From Siphonodentalium dalli (lineage: Eukaryota > Mollusca > Scaphopoda > Gadilida > Siphonodentaliidae), in the NCBI GenBank assembly GCA_032622095.1, contig CP136061.1, forward strand, positions 199,882,244-199,946,243: a DNA stretch of 64,000 nt, read 5' to 3'. Made by a program: the position numbers and the translations under genes. This document shows positions 1 to 14,281 of this stretch, in pieces (the stretch's first letter is position 1; each line of letters opens with the position of its first letter). The notes below the pieces were generated by a model. That model did no database searches, was not told the origin of the DNA, and was given only the letters and a program-made list of their open reading frames with translations.

Positions 1-3000
1 ATCAACTTAAACAAACTACCATCCATACTCCATGAATCACATTAAACAAACTACCATCCACACTCCATGAATCACAATAAACAAACTACCATCCATACTC
101 CATGAATCACATTAAACAAACTACCATCCACACTCCATGAATCACATTAAACAAACTACCATCATACTCCATGAATCACATTAAACAAACTACCATCCAT
201 ACTCCATGAATCACATTAAACAAACTACCATCCATACTCCATGAATCACATTAAACAAACTACCATCATACTCCATGAATCACATTAAACAAACTACCAT
301 CCATACTCCACGAATCACATTAAACAAACTACCATCCATACTCCACGAATCAAATTAAATAAACTACCATCCATACTCCACGAATCACACTAAACAAACT
401 ACCATCCATACTCCACGAATCACATTAAACAAACTACCATCATACTCCACGAATCACATTAAATAAACTACCATCCATACTCCACGAATCACATTAAACA
501 AACTACCATCCACACTCCATGAATCACATTAAACAAACTACCATCCACACTCCATGAATCAAATTAAACAAACTACCATCATACTCCATGAATCACATTA
601 AACAAACTACCATCATACTCCATGAATCAAATTAAACAAACTACCATCATACTCCATGAATCAAATTAAACAAACTACCATCATACTCCATGAATCACAT
701 TAAACAAACTACCATCCATACTCCATGAATCACATTAAACAAACTACCATCCACACTCCATGAATCACATTAAACAAACTACCATCATACTCCATGAATC
801 ACATTAAACAAACTACCATCCATACTCCATGAATCACATTAAACAAACTACCATCCATACTCCATGAATCACATTAAACAAACTACCATCATACTCCATG
901 AATCACATTAAACAAACTACCATCCATACTCCACGAATCACATTAAACAAACTACCATCCATACTCCACGAATCAAATTAAATAAACTACCATCCATACT
1001 CCACGAATCACATTAAACAAACTACCATCCATACTCCACGAATCACATTAAACAAACTACCATCATACTCCACGAATCACATTAAATAAACTACCATCCA
1101 TACTCCACGAATCACATTAAACAAACTACCATCCACACTCCATGAATCACATTAAACAAACTACCATCCACACTCCATGAATCAAATTAAACAAACTACC
1201 ATCATACTCCATGAATCACATTAAACAAACTACCATCATACTCCATGAATCAAATTAAACAAACTACCATCATACTCCATGAATCACATTAAACAAACTA
1301 CCATCCATACTCCATGAATCAAATTAAACAAACTACCATCCATACTCCATGAATCACATTAAATAAACTACCATCATACTCCATGAATCACATTAAACAA
1401 ACTACCATCATACTCCATGGATCACATTAAACAAACTACCATCCATACTCCATGAATCACATTAAACAAACTACCATCATACTCCATGAATCACATTAAA
1501 CAAACTACCATCATACTCCATGAATCACATTAAACAAACTACCATCCATACTCCATGAATCACATTAAACAAACTACCATCATACTCCATGAATCACATT
1601 AAACAAACTACCATCCATACTCCACGAATCACATTAAACAAACTACCATCATACTCCATGAATCACATTAAACAAACTACCATCCATACTCCATGAATCA
1701 CATTAAACAAACTACCATCATACTCCATGAATCACATTAAACAAACTACCATCATACTCCACGAATCACATTAAACAAACTACCATCATACTCCATGAAT
1801 CACATTAAACAAACTACCATCATACTCCATGAATCACATTAAATAAACTACCATCCACACTCCATGAATCACATTAAACAAACTACCATCCATACTCCAT
1901 GAATCACATTAAACAAACTACCATCATACTCCATGAATCACATTAAATAAACTACCATCCATACTCCATGAATCACATTAAACAAACTACCATCCATACT
2001 CCATGAATCACATTAAACAAACTACCATCATACTCCATGAATCACATTAAATAAACTACCATCCATACTCCATGAATCACATTAAACAAACTACCATCAT
2101 ACTCCATGAATCACATTAAACAAACTACCATCATACTCCATGAATCAAATTAAACAAACTACCATCATACTCCATGAATCACATTAAACAAACTACCATC
2201 ATACTCCATGAATCACATTAAACAAACTACCATCCATACTCCATGAATCAAATTAAACAAACTACCATCCACACTCCATGAATCAAATTAAACAAACTAC
2301 CATCATACTCCATGAATCAAATTAAACAAACTACCATCCACACTCCATGAATCAAATTAAACAAACTACCATCCACACTCCATGAATCACATTAAATAAA
2401 CTACCATCCATACTCCATGAATCACATTAAACAAACTACCATCATACTCCATGAATCACATTAAACAAACTACCATCATACTCCATGAATCACATTAAAC
2501 AAACTACCATCCATACTCCATGAATCACATTAAACAAACTACCATCCATACTCCATGAATCAAATTAAACAAACTACCATCCACACTCCATGAATCACAT
2601 TAAACAAACTACCATCATACTCCATGAATCACATTAAATAAACTACCATCCACACTCCATGAATCACATTAAACAAACTACCATCATACTCCATGAATCA
2701 CATTAAATAAACTACCATCCATACTCCATGAATCACATTAAACAAACTACCATCCACACTCCATGAATCACATTAAACAAACTACCATCATACTCCATGA
2801 ATCACATTAAACAAACTACCATCATACTCCATGAATCACATTAAACAAACTACCATCCATACTCCATGAATCACATTAAACAAACTACCATCCATACTCC
2901 ATGAATCACATTAAACAAACTACCATCCACACTCCATGAATCACATTAAACAAACTACCATCCATACTCCATGAATCACATTAAACAAACTACCATCCAT

Positions 3001-6000
3001 ACTCCATGAATCACATTAAACAAACTACCATCCACACTCCATGAATCACATTAAACAAACTACCATCCACACTCCATGAATCACATTAAACAAACTACCA
3101 TCATACTCCATGAATCACATTAAACAAACTACCATCATACTCCATGAATCACATTAAACAAACTACCATCCACACTCCATGAATCACATTAAACAAACTA
3201 CCATCATACTCCATGAATCACATTAAACAAACTACCATCCATACTCCATGAATCACATTAAACAAACTACCATCCATACTCCACGAATCACATTAAACAA
3301 ACTACCATCATACTCCATGAATCACATTAAATAAACTACCATCCATACTCCATGAATCACATTAAACAAACTACCATCATACTCCATGAATCACATTAAA
3401 TAAACTACCATCATACTCCATGAATCACATTAAACAAACTACCATCCACACTCCATGAATCACATTAAACAAACTACCATCCACACTCCATGAATCACAT
3501 TAAACAAACTACCATCATACTCCATGAATCACATTAAACAAACTACCATCCACACTCCATGAATCACATTAAACAAACTACCATCCACACTCCATGAATC
3601 ACATTAAACAAACTACCATCATACTCCATGAATCACATTAAACAAACTACCATCATACTCCATGAATCACATTAAACAAACTACCATCCATACTCCATGA
3701 ATCACATTAAATAAACTACCATCCATACTCCATGAATCACATTAAATAAACTACCATCCATACTCCACGAATCACATTAAACAAACTACCATCCATACTC
3801 CATGAATCACATTAAACAAACTACCATCCACACTCCATGAATCACATTAAACAAACTACCATCCATACTCCATGAATCACATTAAACAAACTACCATCCA
3901 TACTCCATGAATCACATTAAACAAACTACCATCATACTCCATGAATCACATTAAACAAACTACCATCATACTCCATGAATCACATTAAACAAACTACCAT
4001 CCATACTCCATGAATCACATTAAACAAACTACCATCATACTCCATGAATCACATTAAATAAACTACCATCATACTCCATGAATCAAATTAAACAAACTAC
4101 CATCCATACTCCATGAATCACATTAAACAAACTACCATCCACACTCCATGAATCACATTAAACAAACTACCATCCACACTCCATGAATCACATTAAACAA
4201 ACTACCATCATACTCCATGAATCACATTAAACAAACTACCATCCATACTCCATGAATCACATTAAACAAACTACCATCCACACTCCATGAATCACATTAA
4301 ACAAACTACCATCCACACTCCATGAATCACATTAAACAAACTACCATCATACTCCATGAATCACATTAAACAAACTACCATCATACTCCATGAATCAAAT
4401 TAAACAAACTACCATCATACTCCATGAATCACATTAAACAAACTACCATCCACACTCCATGAATCACATTAAATAAACTACCATCCACACTCCATGAATC
4501 ACATTAAACAAACTACCATCATACTCCATGAATCACATTAAATAAACTACCATCCACACTCCATGAATCACATTAAACAAACTACCATCCACACTCCATG
4601 AATCACATTAAACAAACTACCATCATACTCCATGAATCACATTAAACAAACTACCATCATACTCCATGAATCAAATTAAACAAACTACCATCATACTCCA
4701 TGAATCACATTAAACAAACTACCATCCACACTCCATGAATCACATTAAATAAACTACCATCCACACTCCATGAATCACATTAAACAAACTACCATCATAC
4801 TCCATGAATCACATTAAATAAACTACCATCCACACTCCATGAATCACATTAAACAAACTACCATCATACTCCATGAATCACATTAAACAAACTACCATCC
4901 ATACTCCACGAATCACATTAAATAAACTACCATCATACTCCATGAATCAAATTAAACAAACTACCATCGTAACCACCCATACTCCATGAATCACATTAAA
5001 CAAACTACCATCCACACTCCATGAATCACATTAAATAAACTACCATCCACACTCCATGAATCACATTAAACAAACTACCATCATACTCCATGAATCACAT
5101 TAAACAAACTACCATCCACACTCCATGAATCACATTAAACAAACTACCATCCATACTCCATGAATCACATTAAACAAACTACCATCATACTCCATGAATC
5201 AAATTAAACAAACTACCATCATACTCCATGAATCACATTAAACAAACTACCATCCACACTCCATGAATCACATTAAACAAACTACCATCATACTCCATGA
5301 ATCACATTAAACAAACTACCATCATACTCCATGAATCACATTAAATAAACTACCATCATACTCCATGAATCACATTAAACAAACTACCATCATACTCCAT
5401 GAATCACATTAAACAAACTACCATCCATACTCCATGAATCAAATTAAACAAACTACCATCCATACTCCATGAATCACATTAAACAAACTACCATCCATAC
5501 TCCATGAATCACATTAAACAAACTACCATCGTAACCATCCATACTCCATGAATCAAATTAAACAAACTACCATCCATACTCCATGAATCACATTTAACAA
5601 ACTACCATCATACTCCATGAATCAAATTAAACAAACTACCATCATACTCCACGAATCACATTAAACAAACTACCATCATACTCCATGAATCACATTAAAC
5701 AAACTACCATCCATACTCCATGAATCACATTAAATAAACTACCATCATACTCCATGAATCACATTAAACAAACTACCATCATACTCCATGAATCACATTA
5801 AACAAACTACCATCCATACTCCATGAATCACATTAAATAAACTACCATCATACTCCATGAATCACATTAAACAAACTACCATCCACACTCCATGAATCAC
5901 ATTAAACAAACTACCATCATACTCCATGAATCACATTAAACAAACTACCATCATACTCCATGAATCACATTAAATAAACTACCATCATACTCCATGAATC

Positions 6001-8407
6001 ACATTAAACAAACTACCATCATACTCCATGAATCACATTAAACAAACTACCATCATACTCCATGAATCACATTAAACAAACTACCATCATACTCCATGAA
6101 TCACATTAAACAAACTACCATCCATACTCCATGAATCAAATTAAACAAACTACCATCCATACTCCATGAATCACATTAAACAAACTACCATCCACACTCC
6201 ATGAATCACATTAAACAAACTACCATCCATACTCCATGAATCACATTAAATAAACTACCATCCATACTCCATGAATCACATTAAACAAACTACCATCCAT
6301 ACTCCATGAATCACATTAAACAAACTACCATCCATACTCCATGAATCACATTAAACAAACTACCATCATACTCCATGAATCACATTAAACAAACTACCAT
6401 CATACTCCATGAATCACATTAAACAAACTACCATCCATACTCCATGAATCACATTAAACAAACTACCATCCACACTCCATGAATCACATTAAACAAACTA
6501 CCATCATACTCCATGAATCAAATTAAACAAACTACCATCATACTCCACGAATCACATTAAATAAACTACCATCCATACTCCATGAATCACATTAAACAAA
6601 CTACCATCATACTCCATGAATCAAATTAAACAAACTACCATCCACACTCCATGAATCAAATTAAACAAACTACCATCCACACTCCATGAATCACATTAAA
6701 TAAACTACCATCCATACTCCATGAATCAAATTAAACAAACTACCATCCATACTCCACGAATCAAATTAAACAAACTACCATCATACTCCATGAATCAAAT
6801 TAAACAAACTACCATCCACACTCCATGAATCAAATTAAACAAACTACCATCGTAACCATCCATACTCCATGAATCACATTAAACAAACTACCATCCATAC
6901 TCCATGAATCAAATTAAACAAACTACCATCCATACTCCACGAATCAAATTAAACAAACTACCATCATACTCCATGAATCACATTAAACAAACTACCATCA
7001 TACTCCATGAATCACATTAAATAAACTACCATCCATACTCCATGAATCACATTAAACAAACTACCATCATACTCCATGAATCACATTAAACAAACTACCA
7101 TCCATACTCCATGAATCAAATTAAACAAACTACCATCCATACTCCACGAATCAAATTAAACAAACTACCATCCATACTCCACGAATCAAATTAAACAAAC
7201 TACCATCATACTCCATGAATCACATTAAACAAACTACCATCATACTCCATGAATCACATTAAATAAACTACCATCCATACTCCATGAATCACATTAAACA
7301 AACTACCATCATACTCCATGAATCACATTAAACAAACTACCATCATACTCCATGAATCACATTAAATAAACTACCATCCATACTCCATGAATCACATTAA
7401 ACAAACTACCATCATACTCCATGAATCACATTAAACAAACTACCATCATACTCCATGAATCACATTAAACAAACTACCATCCATACTCCATGAATCAAAT
7501 TAAACAAACTACCATCCATACTCCACGAATCAAATTAAACAAACTACCATCATACTCCATGAATCACATTAAACAAACTACCATCATACTCCATGAATCA
7601 CATTAAATAAACTACCATCCATACTCCATGAATCACATTAAACAAACTACCATCATACTCCATGAATCACATTAAACAAACTACCATCATACTCCATGAA
7701 TCAAATTAAACAAACTACCATCGTACTCCATGAATCACATTAAACAAACTACCATCCATACTCCATGAATCACATTAAACAAACTACCATCCATACTCCA
7801 TGAATCAAATTAAACAAACTACCATCCACACTCCATGAATCACATTAAATAAACTACCATCCATACTCCATGAATCAAATTAAACAAACTACCATCCATA
7901 CTCCACGAATCAAATTAAACAAACTACCATCATACTCCATGAATCAAATTAAACAAACTACCATCCACACTCCATGAATCAAATTAAACAAACTACCATC
8001 CACACTCCATGAATCACATTAAATAAACTACCATCCATACTCCATGAATCAAATTAAACAAACTACCATCCATACTCCACGAATCAAATTAAACAAACTA
8101 CCATCATACTCCATGAATCACATTAAACAAACTACCATCCACACTCCATGAATCAAATTAAACAAACTACCATCCATACTCCATGAATCACATTAAATAA
8201 ACTACCATCCATACTCCATGAATCACATTAAACAAACTACCATCATACTCCATGAATCACATTAAACAAACTACCATCATACTCCATGAATCAAATTAAA
8301 CAAACTACCATCGTACTCCATGAATCACATTAAACAAACTACCATCCATACTCCATGAATCACATTAAACAAACTACCATCCATACTCCACGAATCACAT
8401 TAAACAA
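1..8407. repeat. Minisatellite A, 34/35-bp unit, about 243 copies
   Basis: An uninterrupted head-to-tail array that runs in from the left edge. The unit is 35 bp, built from ATCACATTAAACAAACTACC followed by ATCCATACTCCATGA; a 34-bp form has one C fewer (CATCATACTCC). Frequent single-base variants (CACGAATC, CAAATT, AATAAAC, CCACACT) recur in blocks. Three units carry an extra GTAACC-type insertion near 4968, 5529 and 6850. The plus strand has roughly one or two G per unit, a strong strand asymmetry. The array lies in the intron downstream of USP exon 3. Confidence 0.98.
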
Positions 8408-8462
8408 TATCAACATCAATTTCTTAAATATTAACTGAAGTATTTCTAAGGCTTTCACTCAC

Positions 8463-8530
8463 CCCTGCCTGGGTCATCTTCTCTAAGTATTTGTCCTCAA
8501 GTTTTCTTGCTTGCTTCTCAGCTTTCGGTC
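8463..8530 (-). CDS. Universal stress protein gene, exon 3
   Basis: Internal 68-bp exon on the minus strand. The acceptor is TTTTCTTTTTGTAG (AG at 8532-8531) and the donor GTGAGTG (from 8462). Two bases (GA) complete the Gly codon begun by exon 2; 22 codons follow, PKAEKQARKLEDKYLEKMTQ then AG, ending in phase 0. A lysine/glutamate-rich amphipathic helix at this point is what USPs have between beta strand 2 and beta strand 3, often reading like LEEKYxEKM. Exon 3 brings the visible protein to 97 residues; USPs are usually about 140-170, so one or two exons carrying the G-x2-G-x9-G(S/T) loop are missing. They should lie left of the window, beyond minisatellite A, whose last unit ends 55 bp from this donor. 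Confidence 0.84.
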
Positions 8531-8581
8531 CTACAAAAAGAAAATAACAATAATATAATAATATAGTTCAATGATAAAGAT

Positions 8582-8692
8582 GCTCTATCTCGCTCTCACT
8601 TCCCCCTCTTTCTCCACCATCTCTCTCTCTCTCTCTCTCTCTAGCTCGCTCTCCCATCTCTCTCCCTATATCTCCCCCTCTCTCTCTCTTCC
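8582..8692. repeat. CT-rich microsatellite
   Basis: Imperfect (CT)n/(CCT)n tract including an 11-fold TC run. It lies just outside the acceptor of USP exon 3, on the upstream (intron 2) side. The short open frame across it encodes only Ser/Leu low complexity and is not a gene. Confidence 0.9.
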
Positions 8693-8734
8693 TGACAACA
8701 TTTCCAACAACAGGACTCGTTCCAATGATTACCA

Positions 8735-8870
8735 AAAAAAACCACAAAAAAAACCGAGAGAAACATCCGGTGTTAAATAATGTTTATTTAAATGTGTTTT
8801 AAAAGATAGATAATAAAACATATAATATAATAAAACAATACAAAATGTTGCAATGTTCTAAAAATAGTAG
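8735..8870. repeat. Dispersed repeat tail shared with 55.4 kb
   Basis: The stretch from GAGAGAAACATC through GTGTTTTAAAAGATAGAT to TGTTGCAATGTTCTAAAA has a clear relative at 55390-55485 in the same orientation. Both copies follow a microsatellite (CT here, CAA at 55.26 kb). This suggests a short non-autonomous element with a simple-repeat core, or a shared LINE tail. Confidence 0.6.
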
Positions 8871-8879
8871 TACACAGTA

Positions 8880-9760
8880 CACAGAAGTACACAGAATTTC
8901 AGAGATGTGTAGGCCATTTCTGGATTTGGTCAAAGTTTCCAGCAAATCATTTATGTACACAAGATAAAAAAAGGGAGAAGTCACTGCCCCTTGTCTTGTT
9001 CCTTGTATAGAACGTCGAATGGTTCAGAAAGAGATCCGTTATATAACACATGGCTTTTACAATATTGGTGCATATTTGTCACAAGCCGCAGAATTTTTCC
9101 ATTGAAACCCATGTCATGAAGTTTTACCAGAAGGCCCTCGTGCCATACACGATCAAAGGCCTTCTGCGAATCCAAGAAGCACACATATGCTCGGGCATCA
9201 AGGTCATGGAGATAGACTCTTGGAGAACGAAGGAAGTCATGATGCAGTTCACACCTTTCTGAAAATCATGTTGTAATTTATTAGGGAAATTTGGAAAGTG
9301 ACCGTCCGTGAGGAACCTGTTAGCTGGATGCCTTCGAATACTTTGTACATAACTGGAAGCAGAGTAATCGCTCGATAGCTGTCAGGAATGGCGTGTGGTT
9401 TTGGAGATCCCTTGTAGAGGGGTACGATGATACCAGTTTTTAAGCAGGGAGGTATCCACTCCAAGTCAATCATGCCGTTGCAGAGATGACAAAGAGCCGC
9501 TTTAAGACGTTCGCTTCCATTAATAATATGCTCATTCACCACATTGTCTATTCCGCTTGATTTATGGCGTTTAAGGTTCTTTAAAACTGAGTTCAGTTCT
9601 GTGATAGTTATCCGTTCACAGAATATAGTGTCAGTATAGTTTGTATGTGATACGTCGAGGAGCTGTTCGAGGCGCGTTCGTGCGACGACGTCGAATTCAG
9701 GATCACTATGCGCATTCGGAGTGTACAGGTTCTTGAAGTAGGATCACCATGCTGACAGAA
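8880..9760 (-). pseudogene. LINE reverse-transcriptase fragment
   Basis: Minus-strand remnant of a non-LTR retrotransposon ORF2 in at least three frames. From high to low coordinate: a linker with RHKSSGID then VVNEHI near 9590-9525; the early RT palm with WIPPCLKTGIIVPLYKG and DSYRAITLLPVMYKVFE (9490-9330); the block FLDSQKAFDRVWHEGLLVKL (about 9175-9115), where the FD aspartate belongs to the first catalytic motif; and SPFFYLVYINDLLETL (about 8980-8930). The catalytic [FY]xDD motif that should follow is absent, and no endonuclease domain is visible upstream, so the copy is truncated at both ends as well as frameshifted. The clade (CR1, I or related) cannot be fixed by eye. Confidence 0.85.
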
Positions 9761-10233
9761 TTTTAAGCATGGTACTAACATGCTTACAAACTACATTATA
9801 TGGTCAGTACTTGTAAATTGTTTGAAAAAAAAACCCATTTTGGACAAAAATTACAAGCACCATTTTTTCCGCCTCTGGACAACCCACCCACCCCGGCCTT
9901 ATATACGGAATTATTTTTGCAGACCCCCCCCCCCGGGTAAACACTGATTTTATATTCCAATCAATATTGAGTGTCAAATTTGTTGTTTTAGACCATATAT
10001 GTATAGGTCGAATATGTTCCAACATTGGTTCAAATTCACGGACCATCAATTGAAAAATCCCAACCTTATGTGGTGTCACATTTGAAAATGCTCGGTATAC
10101 TCGTTGAGGAATTTCAATCTAAGGAGGAGGCAAGTTTCCCGGCCTTTGGAATTCTGAAGGGGAGTGACATTCTAAATACACATGTACTAAGTTGAACACC
10201 CCTCCAAAAGGAGGCCCACTAGCGACGCCCCTG
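9761..10233 (+). mobile_element. Degenerate hAT-like non-autonomous remnant
   Basis: The stretch 9880-10090 contains ACCATCAATTGAAAAATCCC, a weak match to the ATGGTCATCAGTTGGAAATT core repeat of the elements at 34 kb and 58 kb. The segment ends at 10222-10233 with GCGACGCCCCTG, a CAGGG-type terminal repeat read inward. A poly-C run is at 9926. The left end is not identifiable. Confidence 0.4.
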
Positions 10234-10555
10234 ATAATACATATTACGAAGCTATCAGAATACTTCAGACTATATTTCGAACGCGTAGCTGTTCAACAGT
10301 ATGCGTTCACTCAGACTGCATGCCACACCTCTAAATGTACTAAATAAAGTACTAATATTCGCGATACCGTCATGTATATAAATAACCCGAGTGTGTACTA
10401 AATCCTGTTCTGCGATTGGTTGACAAATTGGGTCATGCATTTCATATCCCAATAAAACACACAATAATGCGAACCGACTTACACCTTGTTGACCTATATA
10501 TATCTACACTGTTGAAAATTGTTGTAAATCTACGGCGGTATATAGGGAATCATTA
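10234..10555. other. Spacer, no gene seen
   Basis: Unique AT-rich sequence between the hAT-like remnant and minisatellite B. No coding or structural signal was recognised. Confidence 0.5.
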
Positions 10556-12130
10556 AACGGACCTTAGGTCAGTGTTATGAGTCTACGGACCTTATATAGG
10601 TCAATGTTATGAGTCTACGGACATTATATAGGTCAATGTTATGAGTCTACGGACCTTATATAGGTCAATGTTATGAGTATACGTACCTTATATAGGTCAG
10701 TGTTATGAGTCTACGGACCTTGTATAGGTCAGTGTTATCAGTCTACGTACCTTATATAGGTCAATGTTATGAGTCTAAATACCTTATATAGGTCAATGTT
10801 ATGAGTCTACGTACCTTATATAAGTCAATGTTATGAGTCTACGTACCTTATATAAGTAAATGTTATGAGTCAACGTACCTTATATAGGTCAATGTTATGA
10901 GTCTACGGACCTTATATAAGTAAATGTTATGAGTCTACGGACCTTATATAGGTCAATGTTCTGAGTCTACGGACCTTATATAAGTCAATGTTCTGAGTCT
11001 ACGGACCTTATATAAGTAAATGTTATGAGTCTACGTACCTTATATAAGTAAATGTTATGAGTCTACGTACCTTATATAGGTCAATGTTATGAGTCTAAAT
11101 ACCTTATATGAGTAAATGTTATGAGTCTACGTACCTTATATAGGTCAATGTTATGAGTCTACGTACCTTATATAAGTAAATGTTATGAGTCTACGTACCT
11201 TATATAGGTCAATGTTATGAGTCTAAATACCTTATATAAGTAAATGTTATGAGTCTACGTACCTTATATAGGTCAATGTTATGAGTCTACGGACCTTATA
11301 TAAGTAAATGTTACGAGTCTACGGACCTTATATAGGTCAATGTTATGAGTCAACGGACCTTATATAACTCAATGTTATGAGTCTACGGACCTTATATAGG
11401 TCAGTGTTATGAGTCTACGGACCTTATATAGGTCAGTGTTATGAGTCTACGGACCTTATATAGGTCAGTGTTATGAGTCTACGGACCTTATATAGGTCAA
11501 TGTTATGAGTCTACGGACCTTATATAGGTCAATGTTATGAGTCTACGGACCTTATACAGGTCAGTGTTATGAGTCTACGGACCTTATATAGGTCAGTGTT
11601 ATGAGTCTACGGACCTTATATAGGTCAATGTTATGAATCTACGGACATTATATAGGTAAATGTTATGAGTCTACGGACCTTATATATATATACACCAATG
11701 TTATGAGTCTACGGACCTTATATAGGTAAATGTTATGAGTCTACGGACCTTATATACACCAATGTTATGAGTTTACGGACCTTACATAGGTAAGTGTTAT
11801 GAGTCTACGGACCTTATATAGGTCAATGTTATGAGTCTACGGACCTTATATAGGTCAATGTTATGTGTCTACGGACCTTACATAGGTAAGTGTTATGAGT
11901 CTACGGACCTTATATAGGTCAATGGTATGAGTCTACGGACCTTATATATGTCAGTGTTATGAGTCTACGTACCTTATATAGGTCAGTGTTATGAGTCTAC
12001 GGACCTTATATAGGTCAGTGTTATCAGTCTACGTACCTTATATAGGTCAATGTTATGAGTCTACGTACCTTATATAGGTCAGTGTTATGAGTCTACGTAC
12101 CTTATATAGGTCAATGTTATGACTCTACGG
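10556..12130. repeat. Minisatellite B, 32-bp unit, about 49 copies
   Basis: Tandem array of GAGTCTACGGACCTTATATA plus GGTCAATGTTAT. Variants are CGTACC for CGGACC, AAGTAAATG for AGGTCAATG and GTCAGTG for GTCAATG, which recur in clusters. One unit near 11685 has an expanded TATATATATATACACC core. It ends about 140 bp before the start of duplicated block A. Confidence 0.97.
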
Positions 12131-12269
12131 ACTTCAGGACATTTATTTCCCATATCATCGTTCCGTTTTTCGACATAATTTATATCATACATGTATTTAC
12201 GTATACTAGTTCCGTAAATGAGCACATATAGTTCCGTACATGCATGCAAATGCCAACATGTGACTTGTC

Positions 12270-13349
12270 ATCGTGCTTTGATCACGTCATGAGGCTACGC
12301 ATAATATTCGCGAGTAAAACCAGTCACCATTTTTCATCGCTTCACGTTTCGATAACGTACATGCAGGTATGGTAATTAAATTATATGTTGTTGTACGGAA
12401 TGGAGGGAACTATTAACCCTGTTGTCCATGTTGTGAAAAGCTATTTGTTCAGCAAAATCTCCTCTATAATCTGATGTTTTCCTCGACGTATTATGAATTC
12501 GATACAGTCACACGGACTGTCACTATATTGTATTATGTACTGTACATAAAAGTATCAAATTCAATTTATTCATTCCAGACAGTGGTTGACTTGTGCTGAA
12601 CAAATACCCCATGTGAACTAGACAACGGGGCTAACACTGGGCCCAGTTTATAATTGATTTACAATACCTACATGTACTTTAACACATTACGGCAATTACA
12701 TAACCGTTCTATGCATGGTTTAATTTTTTTTTAATGTGATATGAGTCCAGTTTGGGTGTTTTTTATATATAGAGGGGTATGTCGATGTGGGCGTTGGGTA
12801 ACATTTATTCTTTATACATGTGGTTAAGTTGATTTAACGCATTAATCTACATATTTTGATCCTAGTGTCGGTTTCGACACATGCAATAATTATCCACCAT
12901 ATGACTTTTAATTATGGTTTGTGATAGATACATGTATAGCCATGCAATGTTGCAGTTGTTTTCGCTAGAGTGCCAATAATGTTAGCACATGCAGTTGCTG
13001 GTTAGCAGTGTATGGGTGTTTGGGACACCAACAGACGGGTTCGATTGGAAATTCCTCATGGCATAACATAAAATTAACAACGTAATTGCGCAATATACCC
13101 GATGTATATCCGTATATATAACCATTAGATATGCTTTGTCAACAACGTAAATACGGAGATACATAATAAACACCTTGAATGTGTTTATAATAAATTCAAC
13201 TACTGTTATGCTTGATCCATCGGAAATAAGATTCACACACGATTCCATAAATCGTCGATTCCATTGTGGTCTTTCTATAGAGGACACTCTGGACGAACTG
13301 AGACGTGGAAAGCTTCTAATGTCCGACATACCTCTAATACAGGTAAAAC
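12270..13349 (+). repeat. Segmental duplication, copy A, left part
   Basis: Direct-orientation paralogue of 20300-20906. Both copies share ATCACGTCATGAGGCTACGC, the stretch GTTGTCCATGTTG, the block CCCCATGTGAACTAGACAAC and the coding segment that follows. Copy A has about 500 bp (roughly 12630-13150) that copy B lacks; part of it, TTCGATTGGAAATTCC, is also found upstream of the intact gene at 24.8 kb. Copy A resumes at 18553 after the inserted foldback element. Confidence 0.9.
13175..13349 (+). pseudogene. SEIRFTHDSI-family gene, copy A, 5' part (interrupted)
   Basis: Plus-strand frame from ATG 13175 with MNVFIINSTTVMLDPSEIRF, then THDSINRRFHCGLSIEDTLD and ELRRGKLLMSDIPLIQ, colinear with copy B (20706) and the intact gene C (24905). 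The open frame is broken at 13350 by the 5.2-kb foldback element and resumes at 18553. The ORF that runs on into the element (Pro/Arg/Thr repeats) is read-through of the 10-bp terminal tandem repeat, not gene sequence. Function unknown; see the intact copy for the domain. Confidence 0.85.
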
Positions 13350-13420
13350 CGGTCCTACTAAAACCCGACCGCACCCGACCGCACCCGACCGCACCCGACC
13401 GGACCCGACCGCACCCGACC

Positions 13421-14281
13421 GGACCGCCCCTAGGGGTTCGAGCGAGATATGGTTTGCACTATCGTGTAGAATGGACCCGAATGTACCAAAGTTCCAATCC
13501 CCAAGTCGATAGTTCGAGCGGACACGGCATTGTTAACCCCTGACTGACGGCCGTTTCCGCCAGGTACGGAAATCCAAAAAGGCGCCGACCGCACCTCCCC
13601 TGACTGCCTGCCCACGGAAATGGACATTATATCATGAAGTGAATACCCATATTCATCCATGGGCGATCTGACAAGTCGCTAGCTGCAGCGGAAGTGAATA
13701 AATTAACCCATACGCTGCTGCCAAATTCGCTATAAATGTACGCAAAAACGCCGAAATTAACACCCGCCGACCGGACCGCCCCTAGGGGTCCGAGCGAGAT
13801 GGGGTTTGCACTACCGTGTAGAATGGACCCGAATGTACCAAATTTCCAATCCCCAAGTCGATAGTTCGAGCGGACACGGCACTGTTAACCCCTGACTGGC
13901 GGCCGTTTCCGCCAGGTACGGGAAATCCAAAAAGGCGCCGACCGCACCTCCCCTGACTGCCTGACCACGGAAATGGACATTATATCATGAAGTGAATACC
14001 CATATGCATTCATGGGCGATCGGACAAGTCGCTAGCTGCAGCGGAAGTGAATAAATTAACCCATACGCTGCTGCCAAATTCGCTATAAATGTACGCAAAA
14101 ACGCCGAAATTAACACCCGCCGACCGGACCGCCCCTAGGGGTCCGAGCGAGATGGGGTTTGGACTATCGTGTAGAATGGACCCGAATGTACCAAAGTTCC
14201 AATCCCCAAGTCGATAGCTCGAGCAGACACGGCACTGTTAACCCCTGACTGGCGGCCGTTTCCGCCAGGTACGGGAAATCC
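13421..14281. repeat. Foldback left arm, 352-bp tandem units
   Basis: Units begin at GGACCGCCCCTAGGGG at 13421, 13773 and 14126; a fourth is split by the nested insertion and completes at 16662. Each contains GTTAACCCCTGACTGGCGGC, GACATTATATCATGAAGTGA and CGCTGCTGCCAAATTCGC. Open frames across them are repeat artefacts. Confidence 0.93.

Noticed and set aside
1-8407. CRISPR array
   Set aside because: The 34/35-bp units abut with no spacers, there are no cas genes, and the DNA is eukaryotic.
13175-13543. 122-residue ORF running into Pro/Arg/Thr repeats
   Set aside because: Only the first 58 codons are gene sequence; the rest is the transposon terminus.
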